Shown: positions 27,201-33,800 of the stretch, in pieces | How the letters are laid out: every line of letters starts with the position of its first letter | Position numbering within the stretch: the first letter of the stretch is position 1 | Assembly (NCBI GenBank): GCA_950097015.1 | Contig: CATNEN010000003.1 | Span: forward strand, 11,933,501-11,997,500 | Length of the DNA stretch: 64,000 nt | Direction of reading: 5' to 3' | Source of the DNA: Macrostomum hystrix | Taxonomy: Eukaryota; Platyhelminthes; Macrostomidae | Notes under the pieces: generated by a model | What the model saw: the letters and a program-made list of their open reading frames with translations, nothing else | Database searches by the model: none | Told to the model about the DNA's origin: nothing | Program-made: the position numbers and the translations under genes

Positions 27201-27626
27201 CATTTTTGCGAAGTCGGACCACAAGGCTAAAACCACTAGGATAAAACCAGTAGGATATTGTATTGCTTTTCTCTGTTGTTGCCTATTGCACAATTCGTCA
27301 AGAATCAATAAGACTTAGAAAGTGTGTACGTGTTGTTGGCATAACTTTTTTGCACCTAGTGTTTTTATAAGATTTGTCACCTTGCCAACAATTGGAATAA
27401 AAACTAACCACGTTTCTTATCACACACACACACACAGATTCGAGTGGTTAACGCCTTCCGCATGGGCATAGACACAGACTTTGATCGACGCTCCACTAAC
27501 AATAGTTTATCATCCGACCAGATTGCTAATTTCTTGCGCAGCAATCCATCGGTTGATCGCGAAGAGGATAGCGAAGGCGAGATCGCTTTCGCCGACGAGC
27601 GAACCAACGGCGAGGTGGCAGCCTAG
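109..27626 (+). CDS. ATP2B: Plasma-membrane Ca2+-transporting ATPase, copy A (5' partial; three alternative tails)
   Basis: This is a P-type (P2B) ATPase that pumps Ca2+ out of the cell using ATP. Exons: 109-282, 2232-2618, 7711-7869, optional microexons 8514-8531, 9348-9374 and 9855-9884, then 11827-12345, 12912-13021, 13714-14016, 14595-15014, 15784-16146, 16596-16809, 16903-17105, 18395-18502 and 18587-18769, followed by one of three terminal exons (21173-21388, 25905-26270 or 27438-27626). Intron phases are continuous throughout. Visible hallmarks are LTGES (A domain), PEGLP (M4), DKTGTLT (phosphorylated Asp), KGASE (nucleotide binding), TGDGTNDGP (hinge) and NLIMDT (M6). The N-terminal coding exon, about 58 residues in copy B, lies left of the window. 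The core from exon 2 to 18769 is 1048 codons without microexons. Nine introns hold minisatellites. Family identity is certain; which terminal exons are used in vivo is inferred. Confidence 0.95.
338..1180. repeat. Minisatellite, 21-bp unit
   Basis: About 40 units containing AGATAGATCAGGTT(A/T)GAAT fill the intron after PMCA-A exon 2. Units differ by a few substitutions. Confidence 0.95.
1660..2200. repeat. Minisatellite, 20-bp unit
   Basis: About 27 units of GACACAGCTCCGACATGTTA with single-base variants, ending 31 bases before PMCA-A exon 3. Confidence 0.95.
2232..2618 (+). CDS. ATP2B: PMCA-A exon 3 (M2 and actuator domain)
   Basis: The exon runs from acceptor attttcag to donor g|gtgaga. 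It encodes an acidic linker ([12 protein letters not shown]), the M2 helix, the FNDWSKE motif and the A domain with LTGES. From about 2304 onward it is almost identical in nucleotides to PMCA-B exon 3, while the first 70 bases differ. A minisatellite ends about 30 bases upstream and another starts about 70 bases downstream. Confidence 0.93.
2690..3225. repeat. Minisatellite, 20-bp unit
   Basis: About 27 units based on TGGGTCTAGGTGTTAGGCAG. Alternating CAAGTCTATG variants give a 40-bp higher-order period in the 5' half. Confidence 0.95.
3715..4470. repeat. Minisatellite, 23-24-bp unit
   Basis: About 32 units with core CTTCAGATCCTGATG and TTAACACC, in the PMCA-A exon 3-4 intron. Confidence 0.95.
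5390..5996. mobile_element. hAT-type non-autonomous transposon carrying a minisatellite
   Basis: The ends are CAGGGGTCGGCAAAC and its imperfect inverse GTTTGCCTACCCCTG. The element is bounded by a perfect 8-bp target duplication CTCTACAG at 5382-5389 and 5997-6004. Size, termini and an 8-bp duplication are diagnostic of the hAT superfamily. There is no coding capacity; the inside is a 16-bp minisatellite (about 5476-5920). A second copy in opposite orientation is at 46436-47083. Confidence 0.9.
5476..5920. repeat. 16-bp minisatellite inside the hAT element
   Basis: About 27 units of TCTCCCGTGTCTAATC. This is the same unit as the 2.8-kb array at 42370-45210. Confidence 0.93.
6388..6751 (-). 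mobile_element. tRNA-derived SINE, family 1
   Basis: Read on the minus strand, it starts with a tRNA-like head with A-box-like TGGCAGAGCGGTCTAACG and B-box-like GAGTTCGATTCC. An unrelated body follows, then an ATT/TTA tail at the low-coordinate end. Related copies are at 22981, 48630, 49381 and 52409. Confidence 0.82.
6795..7015 (-). repeat. Degraded SINE fragments
   Basis: 6795-6870 resembles the TCCATGGACTGGG part and the tRNA-like GATTCGAAC of SINE family 2. 6900-7015 resembles the head region of family 1 on the minus strand, with many substitutions. Confidence 0.45.
7016..7700. other. Intronic sequence without recognised content
   Basis: This is the remainder of the PMCA-A exon 3-4 intron. 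Short open frames are not conserved in PMCA-B and show no family motif. Confidence 0.5.
7711..7869 (+). CDS. ATP2B: PMCA-A exon 4 (A domain to phospholipid-binding loop)
   Basis: It starts after ttatccgcag and encodes [17 protein letters not shown], then a Gly/Glu/Lys-rich loop. The donor is taken at g|gtaagg, which keeps phase 1. The frame would stay open a further 27 residues before a stop, so a slightly longer exon cannot be excluded. Confidence 0.85.
7929..8470. repeat. Minisatellite, 20-bp unit, first array
   Basis: About 27 units of GTCAGGTAGTGTCTGAGGGG. The same unit recurs at 11140-11605 in the same intron, on the other side of the three candidate microexons. Confidence 0.95.
8514..8531 (+). 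CDS. ATP2B: PMCA-A candidate microexon 1 (18 nt)
   Basis: It is flanked by ctgtccag and gtaagt, both strong splice sites. Phase is 1 to 1 and it adds six residues (GEQGTP). It sits directly after a minisatellite. Inferred as a splice-site-A cassette; no transcript evidence is available here. Confidence 0.5.
8532..9347. other. AT-rich intron segment
   Basis: I see no repeat, gene or conserved element between microexons 1 and 2. Confidence 0.5.
9348..9374 (+). CDS. ATP2B: PMCA-A candidate microexon 2 (27 nt)
   Basis: It is flanked by tatcgccag and gtatgt. Phase is 1 to 1 and it adds LLNQGAKKS, a basic peptide consistent with the phospholipid-sensitive loop. Confidence 0.5.
9855..9884 (+). CDS. 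ATP2B: PMCA-A candidate microexon 3 (30 nt)
   Basis: It is flanked by ctgcttttacag and a weaker gtcagt donor. Phase is 1 to 1 and it adds [10 protein letters not shown]. The residues RQYLTS offer Ser/Thr close to a basic residue, but no regulation can be read from sequence alone. Confidence 0.45.
10130..10660. repeat. Minisatellite, 15-bp unit
   Basis: Units of TCTCATCCCTCACTA with G/A variants. A block of about 120 bases, including a non-repeat spacer, is itself duplicated (10440-10490 and 10600-10650). Confidence 0.93.
11140..11605. repeat. Minisatellite, 20-bp unit, second array
   Basis: About 23 more diverged units of the GTCAGGTAGTGTCTGAGG type, in the same orientation as 7929-8470. 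Confidence 0.93.
11827..12345 (+). CDS. ATP2B: PMCA-A exon 5 (M3, M4, phosphorylation site)
   Basis: The acceptor catttctcag restores phase 1; an upstream ag at 11794 gives the wrong phase. It encodes a Lys-rich linker, M3, M4 with VPEGLPLA, and [11 protein letters not shown] with the catalytic Asp. The 3' two thirds is almost base-for-base the same as PMCA-B. Confidence 0.92.
12346..12911. other. PMCA-A intron 5-6, no minisatellite
   Basis: AT-rich intron with a few loose GTGAGATTTTGAG motifs near its start but no ordered array. Confidence 0.5.
12912..13021 (+). CDS. ATP2B: PMCA-A exon 6 (start of N domain)
   Basis: It is 110 nt long, phase 1 to 0, the same as PMCA-B 36462-36571. It encodes [20 protein letters not shown] and NSGYTS, with good acceptor cccttcag and donor gtgagt. 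Confidence 0.9.
13075..13665. repeat. Minisatellite, 23-bp unit
   Basis: About 25 units with core AGATCTAGTTGGGGTAGAT filling the PMCA-A exon 6-7 intron. Confidence 0.95.
13714..14016 (+). CDS. ATP2B: PMCA-A exon 7 (nucleotide-binding domain)
   Basis: It encodes [26 protein letters not shown] and [13 protein letters not shown], the ATP-binding signatures. The start follows a purine-rich acceptor (gccaaccag) chosen because it gives the same 303-nt length and phase 0 as PMCA-B. Confidence 0.88.
14090..14480. repeat. Minisatellite, about 21-bp unit
   Basis: Units with core ATCCCATTATTTCTAGTCAA in the PMCA-A exon 7-8 intron, rather diverged. Confidence 0.9.
14595..15014 (+). CDS. ATP2B: PMCA-A exon 8 (N to P domain)
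   Basis: It is 420 nt and phase 0. It encodes [18 protein letters not shown], the [14 protein letters not shown] segment and [10 protein letters not shown]. The donor is the non-consensus aag|gtgcgg, whereas PMCA-B has gtgaga. Confidence 0.92.
15170..15535. repeat. Minisatellite, about 48-bp unit
   Basis: Seven or eight units containing TTTCCGTTGTTTCTAGGAAA and ATTGGGATTAG in the PMCA-A exon 8-9 intron. Confidence 0.88.
15784..16146 (+). CDS. ATP2B: PMCA-A exon 9 (P domain hinge and M5)
   Basis: It is 363 nt. It encodes [48 protein letters not shown] and the start of M5. The eight bases before the acceptor (actcgaag) are also shared with PMCA-B. Confidence 0.93.
16190..16590. repeat. Minisatellite, roughly 30-bp unit
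   Basis: Units of CCTATGACCAACCCTATGAC and a TGT(A/T)CACTCA linker, with a later variant containing TTTGGCTGT. It occupies essentially the whole exon 9-10 intron. Confidence 0.9.
16596..16809 (+). CDS. ATP2B: PMCA-A exon 10 (M6-M7)
   Basis: It encodes [18 protein letters not shown], with the M6 Asn and Asp that bind Ca2+ in P2B pumps, then [11 protein letters not shown] and M7. Length is 214 nt, phase 0 to 1, as in PMCA-B. Confidence 0.93.
16903..17105 (+). CDS. ATP2B: PMCA-A exon 11 (M8-M9)
   Basis: It encodes [20 protein letters not shown] and [13 protein letters not shown] plus the following helix. It is 203 nt with donor cag|gtgagg. Confidence 0.92.
17280..18360. repeat. Minisatellite, 30-bp unit
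   Basis: About 36 units with core TCTCATAATTGGTCATTGAC. A run of six units (180 bp, about 17740-17920) is repeated at about 17920-18100. The unit length is a multiple of three, so long spurious frames run through both strands. Confidence 0.95.
18395..18502 (+). CDS. ATP2B: PMCA-A exon 12 (M9-M10 region)
   Basis: It is 108 nt, phase 0. It encodes [18 protein letters not shown] and the [10 protein letters not shown] helix, preceded by a 1.1-kb 30-bp minisatellite. Confidence 0.9.
18587..18769 (+). CDS. ATP2B: PMCA-A exon 13 (last shared exon before the tails)
   Basis: It is 183 nt, phase 0. It encodes [15 protein letters not shown] (end of M10), an acidic EEE stretch and [12 protein letters not shown], the lead-in to the calmodulin-binding domain of PMCAs. 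All three terminal exons join in phase 0 after this Gln. Confidence 0.9.
18770..20220. other. AT-rich intron segment, no gene seen
   Basis: First part of the intron between PMCA-A exon 13 and terminal exon type 1. No repeat family recognised. Confidence 0.5.
20225..21025. repeat. Minisatellite, 35-bp unit
   Basis: About 22 units with core AGCTCCCTGAAGTAGTATAA and GAGGTTAGACACC, ending about 150 bases before terminal exon type 1 of PMCA-A. Confidence 0.95.
21173..21388 (+). CDS. ATP2B: PMCA-A alternative terminal exon, type 1
   Basis: The acceptor is aaaaaatcag and the frame is phase 0. It encodes 71 residues: [18 protein letters not shown], a basic helix, then an Ala/Ser-rich tail, ending in TGA. 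DMRSIE-x-W is also found in the type 1 exon of PMCA-B (41809-41889), which argues for real coding function. It lacks the usual IRVV-AF calmodulin-binding start. Confidence 0.72.
   Translation, partial: RRMVDDMRSIEPWMASALRRIEERRMTISSIGSGSAAATAAAAANSSAPGAAVVATAKAADGNRLKSTERA
21473..21857. mobile_element. Inverted-repeat MITE-like element rich in CCGGAT
   Basis: Terminal inverted repeats of about 31 bp start CCCGCCTGGCTG(C/T)GGTAAT at the left and end with the complement at the right. The 385-bp interior is packed with ATCCGG/CCGGAT hexamers in both orientations. Only AA is shared by the flanks, so the target-site duplication and superfamily remain open. It lies 85 bases after the stop of terminal exon type 1. 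Confidence 0.75.
21858..22980. other. AT-rich sequence after PMCA-A type 1 exon
   Basis: Contains an ATTAAA near 22313 that could serve as a polyadenylation signal for the type 1 transcript, and a possible 9-nt microexon at 22679-22687. Otherwise nothing recognised. Confidence 0.35.
22981..23338 (+). mobile_element. tRNA-derived SINE, family 1
   Basis: The head contains GTTTGCCTCTTGCACC and the B-box-like AAGCTCGATTCC. The body matches the minus-strand copy at 6388-6751, and the copy ends in an ATT-repeat tail. Confidence 0.82.
23705..23906. repeat. Mariner left terminal inverted repeat
   Basis: Complementary to 25262-25462 with very few mismatches; the inner boundary is at CTGTGG/CCACAG. 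Confidence 0.92.
24112..25229 (+). pseudogene. Mariner transposase, inactivated
   Basis: It encodes a DD34D transposase: SMDET (first Asp), WDNARPH (second Asp) and, 34 residues later, the third Asp in IADFHLF after YSPDLA. WVPRELT replaces the usual WVPHELT. Reading from ATG 24112, a TGA lies at 24142-24144 and the frame shifts once between about 24670 and 24720 (frame of 24403 to frame of 24666). The catalytic Asp residues are present, but one continuous protein cannot be made. Confidence 0.93.
25262..25462. repeat. Mariner right terminal inverted repeat
   Basis: Inverse of 23705-23906; ends at CCCCTCG before the TA target site. Confidence 0.92.
25905..26270 (+). CDS. ATP2B: PMCA-A alternative terminal exon, type 2
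   Basis: It is phase 0 after acceptor acttcaag. It begins [18 protein letters not shown], closely like the calmodulin-binding helix of animal PMCAs, and continues QRSNTHQ to a 121-residue Ser/Thr/Val-rich tail ending in TGA. AATAAA lies at 26558-26563. It is paralogous to 45366-45554. Confidence 0.82.
   Translation, partial: LRVVHAFKSTIDTLGDQQLDIVELHRRRLMLHSQRSNTHQKAFYGPAALSAAVSSSDLPIVDSTDGTNVAVAASSSTKSRSVEYVPLILPHSGFATTVTSCTTASTPSGSVHAVELSTLKA
26558..26563 (+). terminator. Candidate polyadenylation signal, PMCA-A type 2 tail
   Basis: AATAAA, 288 bases after the type 2 stop codon. Confidence 0.4.
27112..27190 (-). repeat. Fragment of SINE family 2
   Basis: Shares CTGAAGCAATGC and GGGGAACGCC-like blocks with the complement of 37065-37325. 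Confidence 0.5.
27438..27626 (+). CDS. ATP2B: PMCA-A alternative terminal exon, type 3
   Basis: It follows a CA-repeat-rich acceptor (acacacag). It begins [20 protein letters not shown] and contains NFLRSNPS and an acidic end, stopping with TAG after 62 residues. The DFDRRST and NFLRSNPS motifs are conserved in 46129-46296. A candidate AATAAA lies at 28202-28207. Confidence 0.85.
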   Translation: MRVVNAFRMGIDTDFDRRSTNNSLSSDQIANFLRSNPSVDREEDSEGEIAFADERTNGEVAA

Positions 27627-28201
27627 ACTGACACATGTTTTTACAGCGTGTATACTGTGCTAAAATCTACGTAGCTATGTGTTTAGGCAGGGGGACTAGC
27701 TTAATGTGAATCCTCGGTGTGTTTTTCTATGAAATCTTCCTATTTTATATTACACTGTGGTGTAAGTGTGTTGTGCTTACTATTTATAATTTCATCTTTT
27801 TTAGTTGAATATAAGATCGGCCTATATTTTAACATAATATAATTGACAATCATAGAAATTGTCTTCAAAAAAGTTGAAAATTAAAAGTGGCAGGCATCCT
27901 TAACGTATCTCTTTGTAGTTGATGTTAGTGTAATGAAACATTGATTCGCAAACTGTATGTTGATTTCAATAATACTCGACCTCTTAACTATTGGCGTATG
28001 CGCGTATGTGTATTTGGTCAGATGAGTGCCAGAGTAAGTACCTATGCCTAATTTGTATAATCAATTTGTAATTTTTCGCGTCACATCAATGCTTCGTTGT
28101 GTCCCCTGGCGCGTATCACTTGCTCACACTGCACTACTCACTACTCAATAGAAAGCAGTAGATAGTAGTGTTTTGTCATCAAGATTTAAGTTTATTTGAT
28201 T

Positions 28202-28207
28202 AATAAA
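28202..28207 (+). terminator. Candidate polyadenylation signal, PMCA-A type 3 tail
   Basis: AATAAA about 580 bases after the TAG stop; it would define a typical-length 3' UTR. Confidence 0.4.
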
Positions 28208-28209
28208 CT

Positions 28210-30700
28210 TGGATTTTTACTTCGATTTTTGCAGTGTGAAACTGCCTGTCGTACTACTGAATAATGCTTCCTCGTGTCGTGCCCAACAGTAGTATACTAA
28301 GCCTCAGAAAAAGCTATCTTTTTTTAAATAAAAAACAGCCGTTTATTTTGCGATTTTTAGTTTTAAATTCTGCTTCTAGCTTTTCTCATTTGCTTATTTA
28401 AAGAAATAAATCATTCTTTTAAGCTTTTTTTGCTTTAGTAACTTAGTATTGAGTGACTTGTTTACAATTTTTGTAGTTTATTATCAACTGTACGATTTTG
28501 TGGTACGTCAAAACAAACTATCGATTTTTCACTTGGCACCAATATGCATCAAAAAGCATCACGCATAAACGTATACTATTTTATTTTTTTGCAAGAATCG
28601 TCTCTTTATTTACATGCGTCGATCGGCACTAAAATTGCGCTGGGCAGAACTTAAGGTAGTCTTAATTAGAGTACTATTGCATTATTGAGATATGATAATA
28701 AGACTAGGTAGGGTATTTCGTGTTAGTTAAGCTTGTCTTGTTTCTGTAATGCAAGTTAATCTGCTGTTGCTGCTGATCCTGCTGCACGACTTTGAAAGCC
28801 TGGAATATAATAGCACATATATTTATTTGTTTATACCGTCGCATCAGTTCGATCTAGGTCTTACTAATGCTCGCCCGTGTTCGTAAAAAGGATTTTTTTA
28901 ATTACGATACAGTTAAAGAGAATCCTTACAAACCGTTAAGCGTATATTTAAACATAAATATATATACTTCAGTTTCTATAATAAAAAACCTTGCATATCC
29001 ATCAATGATCCTGTATTCGTCCAATCAACAAAACCCGTGTCTTGATATAATCATTCTTGATTTTTTTTTCTTTACAAACCTTGCAATGGTCCGAATTTTG
29101 TTCACTATGATCAAGTTTAAGTTAAGTTATAAGAAGGCCTGGTGGCTTATCGCATAATTAATTATGATCATGGGCAGATGTACACACCTGTAGCAGTCCG
29201 CGTACGTAACCACGTCTTTGTGTGTGCTCACTAGTCCTTAGGTTAATGAGCTGAATGATTTTGGATCGCCAGTTGGCATTCGTTTATGGCCAAAACTAGG
29301 AATATACCAATATTGATAGGCTGCAGAGCCCGAGACATATTCGACCATAGACAACAGCAGTGGGCGGGCTGCCGTTAGTTTCAACCTCGTTTCAACACGC
29401 GTAGGCCAACTACAACTTATATGAGTATGGAGCCCCTGAATTCAGGAGTTCATTTTGTGTGGTTTCTGTTGACATTGAACGGACAACCGCGACTACTTTA
29501 CTTTAGACAGGAAAGTTGCAACAGCATCTATGCTCTTCGAGGCAAACTATTTCGATAAGTCTGTAGATTTTTTATTCATTTTATTTAACCGAATTAATCA
29601 ACATCCCGCCCTTCACGATAACTGCTAAACTTTCACAGCCGTCCGACGTCAGCATCGTCGAGTCATTCAGCGATTCTTGTCGAGGAACCTAGTGACAAGG
29701 ACAACTATAACATTTCTCTGTATAAAACTCGACGATGCCGATGTTTTGTAATCCTAGAGTTGTTTTACCGGATAGAGCGAAGAAGTTTAGCCCGCATTCT
29801 GGATTTTCATGGCGATGGGTCGAATCTTTTGGGAGATACAGAAAAAAATAGACATGTGGGTGTTTGACGTACCCCTTCTAACAGGTCTTTCAATAGTTAA
29901 AAGTTCGCTTTGCAGCGTATTTTGCTTCAGAACCAATGCTCGCATTGCTGATTTGACTCTTAACACTACAGAGGAGGAGGCTATGGTGCCTCAGCTGTCC
30001 TGTCTAATGTTGATTATACAGGACATTATTCTTAAGCCTGGCGAGAATCAGACTCACAATATTGTTACCATGGTTACACGCACACTGGTAAGAGTTGAAT
30101 GAATAGTTCAAAATTGCTGAGTTCAGACAGACTGCTTTTCCCATTTCGGACTGTGGATGCGAAAGGCCAAACAGGGAGAGGCAGGTGAGCAAACGGACGG
30201 GGCGAACTTTCTGCCCCTGCGCCATTATTTTCCTTCTCTTAAAACTGTACAGCGAGATCTGCTCTGTCAGACAACCCAGGTTTACTCCCCATGATTTCAA
30301 TCCCCTCTGCATCCCCATGCCGCTAATGTTCCCGCCTGCAGCAGAGTACAGTTCCATTTCATCCTTGTATTCTCTCCATTTTTATTGAACCACTTTGAGT
30401 CGGTTTTGACCGGCTATTTCCTCCGCAACTCCTCCGTTCTTCACCCATTGTGAGTGCTGAACTGTCTCCCTTGCTGGCTTAAACCAGTTAATCCCGTGTT
30501 TGCCAGAATTCTATATTATTGTGAAGCTGCTAAGCAATTTTAGATTTACGGCTATCCAACTTCTCGCCTTTGCCATTTGATATAAATCTATCTTAATCGT
30601 GCTCCTCGTCAGAGGTAAAAGTCTTGATCTACGTTTGATAATATTTTAAGGCCATTTTGCTTTCTAATTTGCTTCAAGGCTAAGGCGCGTCCATTGTAAG
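28210..30700. other. Intergenic region between PMCA-A and PMCA-B
   Basis: Holds the probable PMCA-B promoter and 5' UTR (not delimitable by eye), a SINE family 1 fragment near 29135-29270 (GCAGATGTACACACCTGT) and one copy of an unclassified dispersed repeat (29641-29890). No supported gene. Confidence 0.5.
29641..29890 (+). repeat. Unclassified dispersed repeat X, copy 1
   Basis: Shares CGACGATG(C/T)CGATG, GGATTTTCATGGCGATGG-like sequence and TTTTGGGAGA(T/C)ACAGAAAAA with the complement of 35160-35337. It shares CAGCGAT-CTTGTCGA and GGGAGATACAGAAAAA with 50061-50178. Confidence 0.7.
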
Positions 30701-30705
30701 TCCCG

Positions 30706-30880
30706 ATGACTTCATCATCGGCTGGCACTGCGGCAGCAGCTGCGAGCAACTATGGCTGCTCAATGAACGAGCTTAAAGAGCTCATGGAATCGCGAGGATC
30801 AGAAGCTGTGACCATTTTAGCCGAGAAATACAATGGAACCATTGGGCTTTGCCAGAGGTTGAAGACGTCACCACAGAATG
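30706..30880 (+). CDS. ATP2B: PMCA-B exon 1 (N-terminus)
   Basis: 58 codons: an Ala/Ser-rich start, then [16 protein letters not shown] and a KYNGT motif typical of PMCA N-termini. The donor is aatg|gtgagt, phase 1. The equivalent exon of copy A is outside the window. Confidence 0.88.
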
Positions 30881-33800
30881 GTGAGTTTGTCATAGTCAAA
30901 GAAACTTATTCCTGAAACTCATTCTTATTTTAAAGAATTTAAATCTTATTTACTTGTCCAGGTATCAACCGAAATGAGCTGGAGAGCAGGCGTCAAGTTT
31001 TTGGTACAAATGTGATTCCACCAAAGCCGCCAAAAACTTTTCTACAATTGGTGTTTGAGGCTATGCAAGACTACACATTGATCATGTTGATTGTGTGTGC
31101 ACTGGTGTCATTGGCCATTTCGCTCTACCAAATGCGTAAGTCAAATACGAAAACTGCAGCTTATTCAAAGCTTGAGTATTCAGTTGCCATACTCGTACAT
31201 AAGGACACATCGTCTGTTTATTTGAGAGACTGTCTTTAAGCTAAGTTAACGTTCTTCAGTTAGACAAACTGCATTCTATATGTGTTTAGACACGCAGTCT
31301 TAAGGCGTGCCAATATTCTACTAAAGACATCGTATCATACTAGGCACATCGTATCATACTAGGCACATCGTATCATACTAGGCACATCGTATCATACTAG
31401 ACACATCGTTTTCTACTAGACACATTGTCTTCTACTAGACACGTCGTCTTCTACTAGACACATCGTCTTCTACTAGACACCTCGTCTTCTACTAGACACA
31501 TCGCCTTCTATTAAACACATCGTTTTCTACTAGACACATTGTCTTCTACTAGACACATCGTCTTCTACTAGACACATCGCCTTCTACTAGACACATCGCC
31601 TTCTACTAAACACATCGTTTTCTACTAGACACATTGTCTTCTACTAGACACGTCGTCTTCTACTAGACACATCGTCTTCTACTAGACACCTCGTCTTCTA
31701 CTAGACACATCGCCTTCTAATAAACACATCGTCTTCTACTAAACACATCGTCTTCTAATAAACACATTGTCTTCTACTAGACACATTGTCTTCTAATAAA
31801 CACATCGTCTTCTAATAAACACATCGTCTTCTAATAAACACATTGTCTTCTACTAAACACATTGTCTTCTACTAGACACATTGTCTTCTAATAAACACAT
31901 CGTCTTCTAATAAACACATCGTCTTCTACTAAACACATCGTCTTCTACTAGACACATCGTCTTCTACTAAACACATCGTTTTCTACTAAACACATCGTTT
32001 TCTACTAAACACATCGTTTTCTACTAAACACATTGTCTTCTACTAGACACATTGTCTTCTACTAAACACATCGTTTTCTACTAAACACATTGTCTTCTAC
32101 TAGACACATTGTCTTCTACTAGACACATTGTCTTCTACTAAACACATCGTTTTCTACTAAACACATTGTCTTCTACTAGACACATTGTCTTCTACTAAAC
32201 ACATCGTCTTCTACTAAACACATTGTCTTCTAATAAACTCATCGTCTTCTAATCAACACATTGTCTTCTACTAGACACATTGTCTTCTAATAAACACATC
32301 GTTTTCTACTAAACACATTGTCTTCTACTAAACACATCGTTTTCTACTAAACACATTGTCTTCTACTAGACACATTGTCTTCTACTAAACACATCGTTTT
32401 CTACTAAACACATTGTCTTCTACTAAACACATTGTCTTCTACTAGACACATTGTCTTCTACTAAACACATCGTCTTCTACTAAACACATTGTCTTCTAAT
32501 AAACTCATCGTCTTCTAATCAACACATTGTCTTCTAATAAACACATCGTCTTCTACTAAACACATCGTCTTCTAACAAACACATCGTCTTCTAATAAACA
32601 CATCGTCTTCTAATAAACACATCGTCTTCTAATAAACACATCGTCTTCTACTAAACACATCGTCTTCTAATAAACACATCGTCTTCTACTAAACACATCG
32701 TCTTCTAATAAACACATCGTCTTCTAATAAACACATCGTCTTCTAATAAACACATCGTCTTCTACTAAACACATCGTCTTCTAATAAACACATCGTCTTC
32801 TAATAAACACATCGTCTTCTACTAAACACATCGTCTTCTAATAAACACATCGTCTTCTAGAGACATGGTTTTCTGCACTAGAATACTTTGTCACCACTAT
32901 CATTATTCTCGCACTTTTTTTAAATCCGTCAGTCCGCGAAAAGAAGCCAGGAGAGCATCATGATGAAAGCGAAGAGCAGGCTGGTTACATCGAAGGCTTG
33001 GCCATCGCCGTGGCCGTCATTGTTGTCGTCCTGGTGACGGCATTCAACGACTGGAGCAAGGAGTGCCAGTTCCGCGGCCTGCAGGCCAAGCTGGAGCAGG
33101 AGCACCTGTTCGATGTGATTCGGGAAGGCGCCGTTTCCAAGGTGCTAGTTAGCGAGATCGTTGTCGGCGACATCTGCCAGGTGAAGTACGGCGACGCCCT
33201 ACCAGCCGACGGTATCATCATCCAGAGCAACGATCTCAAAGTGGACGAGAGCAGCCTGACTGGAGAGAGCGACCACGTCAAGAAGGGCGAGGACAGAGAC
33301 CCCTGCCTGCTGTCTGGTGAGAAACACCAGTTGATCTCAGTGATGTCACAACAAATCTTCGATATGCGCAGTCTTTTGGCCTAAAACTCTCTCGACTCAT
33401 TCTTTGACGATTGTTTCTTCTCTGCAGGCACTAACGTCATGGAAGGCTCGGGTCGCATGGTGGTGACAGCTGTTGGGCTAAACTCCCAGGCTGGCATCAT
33501 CTTCGGTCTTCTGGGTGCCAGCGGCGAATCTGACGAGACTGAGGAGAGCGAAAAAAATGAGAAAGATAAGAAGAAGCAGAGCGGCAATTCTTCCAAGGCA
33601 GGTAAGATACTGCGAGACATGCTAACTAATTGGCTGTCCAGTATTAAACCAAGATGCTTGGTAAAACTGAAAAATGTCACGAAGTCATTGCTTCAAAATC
33701 TTTTAATTGAAATCATCGACTTCATTACAAGTAGGTAAAGACGAGATCCGGGTTCTAAGTAAAATGTTAGCTAAAATCATCTAAGTTAGTCAACTTTCGA

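Noticed and set aside
30004..30357. Minus-strand 117-codon frame upstream of PMCA-B
   Set aside because: No recognisable motif, and there is no evidence of a start or splice context; probably chance.
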